In this document: positions 59,701 through 64,000 of the stretch, in pieces
Numbering within the stretch: position 1 is the stretch's first letter
Layout: the number at the start of each line of letters is the position of its first letter
From: Hyposmocoma kahamanoa
Lineage: Eukaryota > Arthropoda > Insecta > Lepidoptera > Cosmopterigidae
Assembly: GCF_003589595.1 (NCBI RefSeq)
Contig: NW_020653713.1
Span: 356,033 to 420,032 of the forward strand
Direction: 5' to 3'
Length of the DNA stretch: 64,000 nucleotides
Translations under genes and position numbers: made by a program
Notes under the pieces: model-generated
The model's input: only the letters and a program-made list of their open reading frames with translations
Told to the model about the DNA's origin: nothing
Database searches by the model: none

Positions 59701-61745
59701 AACTGTCGATAAAGATAGATTTTTGTGCGCGCTTCTCCGCCTGTGTTTTATAACACGTCGACGTTCCATAGCGCCTTTTTTCTTAACTTTGGCCTTAGCG
59801 ACAACTTTCAATCTTCAACAGTTGATCTTTTTTATTATACTAAATGAGGGGACGAATAAATCCTGCGCTTGGTGGTAAGTAACACGCCTACCCAAAACAG
59901 TTGCAGAGCCACTCGGAGTTTTAATACGATCTGAGGTCTGCCTGCCGCTGCGCGCCTCACCCGAAGCAAGCAAGCAAGAAAATTGGCAAGTTCCATGTGC
60001 CTGTAGTTTCACGTCACCCCTGCCCTTCAAAACCGGACCGCTTTACTTGGTGGTAAAAGCAGATACGATGGCACTACTGCCCTAGATGAACTCTTTTACA
60101 AGGAGCTCTACTGCTAAAAAGCCCTTATCAGGACCTTTCGGCTCCAATTTCTTTCACATTTAAGAATTGGCCAGAATTTTGAATTACTTTCTGAACAACT
60201 CTTTAGTCTACACACTAAAACTGTAGTTTACATGAAGTACATATTTTTCCATATTTAATTTTAAAACAATGCATTGTATAATATTTAAATTGCAAGTTTG
60301 CAAAATTGCGAGTTTCAATGCGATACAATGTTCAGCAGCAGACGAAAATTAATATGCTACATTTGTTTACATATTTCCATACATCGAACGTTATAAAATC
60401 ATGTTCTTTAATAAAAAAAAGAGAAATTATACAAATATTATTTGTGGAAAATATATATACTATATATACGATACAATAACGCAGACACTCATGGCCCCGC
60501 AATTGGGAAAGTCTGTATCAAGGGTGCCATCGACATACATAGACAACCAAACTACATCCAAATTCACGAGAGAAATAACCGTAGGCCGTACAAATATATC
60601 TCGCCCGGAAATCGAACCCGAAAGCTCTGCATGGCAGACCAGCGTGATAACCACAGACCAGAATGATAACCGTTCGGCCTCTGAGGCAGTTTTGGAAATA
60701 GACCTTATCATTATCAATGAGAAATTAAAGTCCCGTTAAAAATCTACTTGAAACACCCTGTAAAGTGTATTTGGCTGTTTGAGCAAATGCTTAACAACTT
60801 ATACACAGAAGTGCCTATGAATTCTAAACGAAATACCAAAATGCAAAATATGTTACCTTTGACCAACCTTTCCCATCTTTAAAAGCGCCATCTTTGATAG
60901 GATTCAGTTTCTTTGCGCATCGGTTCCACAGATCGAGCGAGTGGAACTTGCCCCGCCGGCCCCGCACCAACCCCCTCGCCAGGTCAGGATGCTTCTGCAG
61001 GAATTCCAGCAGACCACTCATCTGATCGACGCTCACTTGTTTACGGGTTTTGAAATCTGCAAAAATATGAAAAAATGCGTAGAAACTGTTTGCTAATCGC
61101 ATGCCACACACACAAATGATTATGTCGATCATTTAGATTATGTTAATCGTGTATCGGATCACACAGTTTGTTATTGCCGTACGTCTCAAAGTAATTAAAA
61201 GCAAAACATTCTTAGCTATATCTTACCTTTAATTACTAACTAGGGTTGAATATTATTTTGTCATAATTTCATTCTACATTAGGATAATCGTGACGTGATG
61301 CCGTTGATGTGTTCCGTACACGTAACTCGATCGACATGCCACGTATTGTATTGTCCTCTTACGTTCTATTATATGTAATTTCAAAAACTTTATAATTTAT
61401 TATAAATTACAATATGTTTTACAAATAATTAAGAAGAATATTAATAATCATCGTCATCTTGCGCTAAAGAGTCAAAGTCAAAGACAAAAAGAATTAAAAT
61501 AAAAGGGTAGTAACAAACAAAAAACGTATTACTATGAATTATGTTTATTTATTTAATAATACGCAATGAATTAATTAACATTCATGTAAAAATTTAACAA
61601 GATATGGGCAGATAGCCAAGTAGGCCATTGATAAAATAATAAAAACTGAGTATAAAACAACGGAAAAATAATATTATTATATCGTGTGTCTATGTAGACA
61701 AACGATGGAACAAATAAAAGTACGGAGTTACGTACCATTGTCCAT
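56706..61745 (-). CDS. Myb/SANT-like DNA-binding protein
   Basis: Complete six-exon gene, 256 residues, probably a nuclear transcription regulator. Exons: 61736-61745 (only 10 bp, ATG plus MDN), 60857-61056, 59207-59392, 58992-59058, 56946-57083, 56706-56875; every join keeps phase. Residues 4-90 form a Myb/SANT-like domain of the kind common in insect regulators: TRKQVSVDQMSGLLEFLQKH, HSLDLWNRCAKKLN and GWSKYWCDWKYRVRRK, with spaced tryptophans. An acidic linker follows, then a basic, Pro-rich segment (PRGRKRRREPEAP). The C-terminal coiled coil (EEVAELIRLEKEKVENSKRM to the end) suggests oligomerisation. Target genes are unknown. Introns contain S1, S2, R3 and R5 repeats. It is not part of the carboxypeptidase family; the neighbourhood is probably coincidental. 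Confidence 0.9.
57401..57540 (+). repeat. repeat R5, copy 2
   Basis: Second copy of 55918-56024 with a 30-bp insertion, in intron 4 of the Myb/SANT gene. Confidence 0.8.
57958..58035 (+). repeat. dispersed repeat R3, diverged copy
   Basis: AACAAACCACCGATTT, then CGGGCCACAGGCCCTACAGG and ACGGTTACGGCTGACTGA. Confidence 0.55.
58331..58570 (+). repeat. dispersed repeat family S2, copy 4
   Basis: CAGTGGAGCTCCTTGCG to ACTTGTTCGTCCCGTTATTT. In intron 4 of the Myb/SANT gene. Confidence 0.85.
59836..60115 (-). repeat. dispersed repeat family S2, copy 5
   Basis: Minus copy with ACACGCCTACCCAAAACAGT and TTTTACAAGGAGCTCTACTG. In intron 2 of the Myb/SANT gene. Confidence 0.8.
60474..60690 (-). repeat. 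tRNA-derived SINE S1, copy 7
   Basis: Minus copy in intron 2 of the Myb/SANT gene, with an internal duplication of the segment between boxes A and B. Confidence 0.88.
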
Positions 61746-63432
61746 TTTGTGAGCGTCAAGTTATGGATGAGATATGTGGTTGTTATAATTGCGTTTCGGG
61801 GAACATTTCTGCTTCCTTACGAATAAAGATAAAGTTTCAAAAACACTTAATTGAAGGTTTTTATTTCTCGTTTCACTATCGATTACAAAATCGTCTTTGT
61901 CTCGAAAAGTGACACTTCGAATTCCCCATAAGATGAACTGTCAAACTGTTTTACCGATTGTTAAGGTGGCGGGAATATTCGAATGTAGAAATACGCGCAT
62001 TCAAGCGAGTACATGAGCGCAGGCTCGCGTTAGCCATATTCTAATTTTATTCGACCCGGTTATTTGAATTGCTTTGATGAAATAAGCGATATTATGTAAC
62101 ACATATTTTGATATCTAAACCATGTAAGTAGAACTAAAATTCTTAACAACACTTTATAAATACTCGAATCGAAGTGTAGTTAGCACAAACAATCGAAATT
62201 GTATATGCTTTAAGCTTCCAATTAAGTGTAAGCTTATATGGGAATTATCTTCAACGAGGAGATAAAAATATAGCTCCCTTTTAAGAGCTTTGCCTTTTCG
62301 TTTCGCTCGAAAAGCGCTGCATTGAAATGGCGGCTGACCGCCCGCCTGTAAATTATCGCATGCGTAATGGAGCTCGACTATCATCACAACAAATATTTAC
62401 TTCACACTCAATATTTTATAACCCGACCAAGATGAGAAGCCACGCCCTGCCTTGTGAGTTTGTGCGACCGATAGTAATTTACATTTAGTCGTGTTAAAAT
62501 ATTTCACGGTTAATAAAATCGACTAGTGATAGAATATTGGTTACGGTTTCCAATATCTTTGTCGCGATGACTAAATGTAAGGTATGGAAGGTTTTGAAGA
62601 CGATTGTGGCTTTCATATAGCAGACAATGACAATGTTGCTGGATTGGCTCAAGTCGATCAGGCGGGTGAGTACGCTTTCTTTGTTCATATAGTTAATTGG
62701 TTGCACCTACGTACCTATACTTGTAGGATGGATGATTAATTGTCACGCAGCCTCGAGGAACGCCCCGATCAATGACTAGGGATCGTAGTACCCCTTCTAT
62801 TTGGGCAAAATCAGCTCAACGGCGGGCTTACATTGTTACAAATATTGATTGTGACTGTTTCGTGTTTCCTGTTGCATTCTGTGTCTACCCACTCTAGAGC
62901 TGTTGACCTCATTTTGATAACCCTAATAAAGGGCTGCTAAAACATCAACGAATCCTCATATTATATCAGACTACTTTGCTGACAATAAAACGTTTACGGA
63001 AGAAGCAAAAATAAATTTGTTATTGGTGATAGAAAGTTCTCGTTTTGCCTTTTATTCATTCTTTGTACTCTAACTACATAATAATATTATTGATTATGTT
63101 AAGCAAGTATCACTTACGAGGTTTAGAACTCTTTGTCTGTATTCTATTTGCGTGTGGGGACAGTTTGCTACATTCACCGTGACTTTCGATGCGCGTCATC
63201 GGCAATGGTCGCCATGTACACACTGTGGGTATGTAGGTACATACGTCACCACTACCCCATTTGTAAGATTGGATACTTGAGCTCCCGTCCCATGGATTGC
63301 TTAGGAATTGTTTATGGCTTAATTCTGAACGGTGTGAACAGGGGACCTTGTGTTCAGGACTAGCGCAGCTACGGACCAGATGCACGGTACCTACTCAGCT
63401 TACAGAACAGGAGTCCATTTCGTTCACAGTAG
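61746..63432. other. upstream flank of the Myb/SANT gene, no other gene seen
   Basis: Promoter side of the Myb/SANT gene. A small imperfect foldback with TTACATTTAGTC arms lies at about 62479-62582. No coding exon supported. Confidence 0.4.
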
Positions 63433-63941
63433 AACAAACATATAATTACGTCTAACGATGGAACAAGTTATATTTTTTCAACTCGAGTTACTCGAGTTGA
63501 CGTGACAGCTAGCTCGAGTTAACTCGACTCGGTGTCTGACAGAGCAACCACGAGTCGCGAGTAGAATTCGAATCCGCCGAAACCAACCCGAGTGTGCTCC
63601 GAAGATCGCCAAACCGACTGAGTGAGAACGAGTAGCCGATGCGCTGAATTCGGAAACCGAACCGAGCTAGCTCGAGTAGACTGCTGGCAGTAACTCGACT
63701 TAACCGAAATAAATAACTCGACTCGCCCATCGCTCGCGACTCGAGCGTGCTCCGAAGGTCGCGGAACCGACCGCCGAGTGGGAACGAATAGTCGATGCGC
63801 TGTATAAACGAAGTATTCACCTCGGGCGGTGGCGGGTACCGAACCGAGTTCATATAAAAGTAGCTCGAGTTGACTCGTTGTGGCAGTAACTCGAGTTAAA
63901 TAACTCGACTCGCCCATCGCTAATTACGTCTTACGATGTGA
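63433..63941. repeat. tandem dimer rich in CTCGAGTT, flanked by direct repeats
   Basis: Two diverged units about 187 bp apart share GTGCTCCGAAG, CGATGCGCTG and the end block ACTCGACTCGCCCATCGCT (ending 63734 and 63921). Many palindromic AACTCGAGTT-type motifs are present. The near-identical 18-mer TAATTACGTCTAACGATG / TAATTACGTCTTACGATG flanks the whole block. Confidence 0.7.
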
Positions 63942-64000
63942 AATAGGAACATTACTTTACCGTCTTAATTAATCCCAAAAAACTTATTCCCACACGCGAA

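Noticed and set aside
1..64000. CRISPR array, operon or prophage features
   Set aside because: No regularly spaced direct repeats and the gene structure is clearly spliced eukaryotic.

Overview
This looks like nuclear DNA from an insect, most likely a moth or butterfly (Lepidoptera). The background is AT-rich. Genes are split by GT-AG introns as short as 59 bp. The intergenic and intronic DNA is packed with non-LTR retrotransposon debris, tRNA-derived SINEs and small inverted-repeat elements. No bacterial, plasmid or CRISPR features are seen. All splice models below were worked out by hand from splice sites, codon phase and protein-family motifs. None was checked by alignment or RNA.

Layout: 1-11 kb is transposon debris: a CR1-like LINE (2140-4321), a decayed transposon-type gene (8041-9114) and dispersed repeats. 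11.3-17.2 kb is a minus-strand gene for a one-domain chitin-binding cuticular protein of CPAP1 type, whose large first intron holds a decayed LINE, a TSD-flanked insertion inside it, a hAT-like MITE and a SINE. 17.2-31 kb has no firm gene except one possible single-exon minus-strand ORF (25246-25920). It holds GC-rich islands, foldbacks, many SINE copies and an R1-like LINE 3' end.

The core is 31.3-54.9 kb: three tandem, same-strand (minus) serine carboxypeptidase genes (family S10, CPVL / vitellogenic-carboxypeptidase-like). They are called SCP-B (31280-37306, first exon not certain), SCP-C (39600-45755) and SCP-D (47316-54855). Their central exons have almost identical lengths and phases (113, 168/171, 168, 260, 129 bp), so they arose by tandem duplication. 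Each keeps the GGPGA oxyanion loop, GESYAG serine, GQLD/GHLD aspartate and GAGH histidine. C-termini differ: B ends in a soluble basic tail, C in a transmembrane anchor with a cytoplasmic tail, D soon after the catalytic core. D also has a long glycosylation-rich N-terminal region. They are likely secreted or membrane-bound acid peptidases acting in gut, lysosome or hemolymph.

56.7-61.7 kb is a minus-strand gene with a Myb/SANT-like DNA-binding domain and a C-terminal coiled coil, probably a transcription regulator. 61.8-64 kb has no gene I can support. It ends in an unusual tandem-dimer repeat flanked by 18-bp direct repeats.
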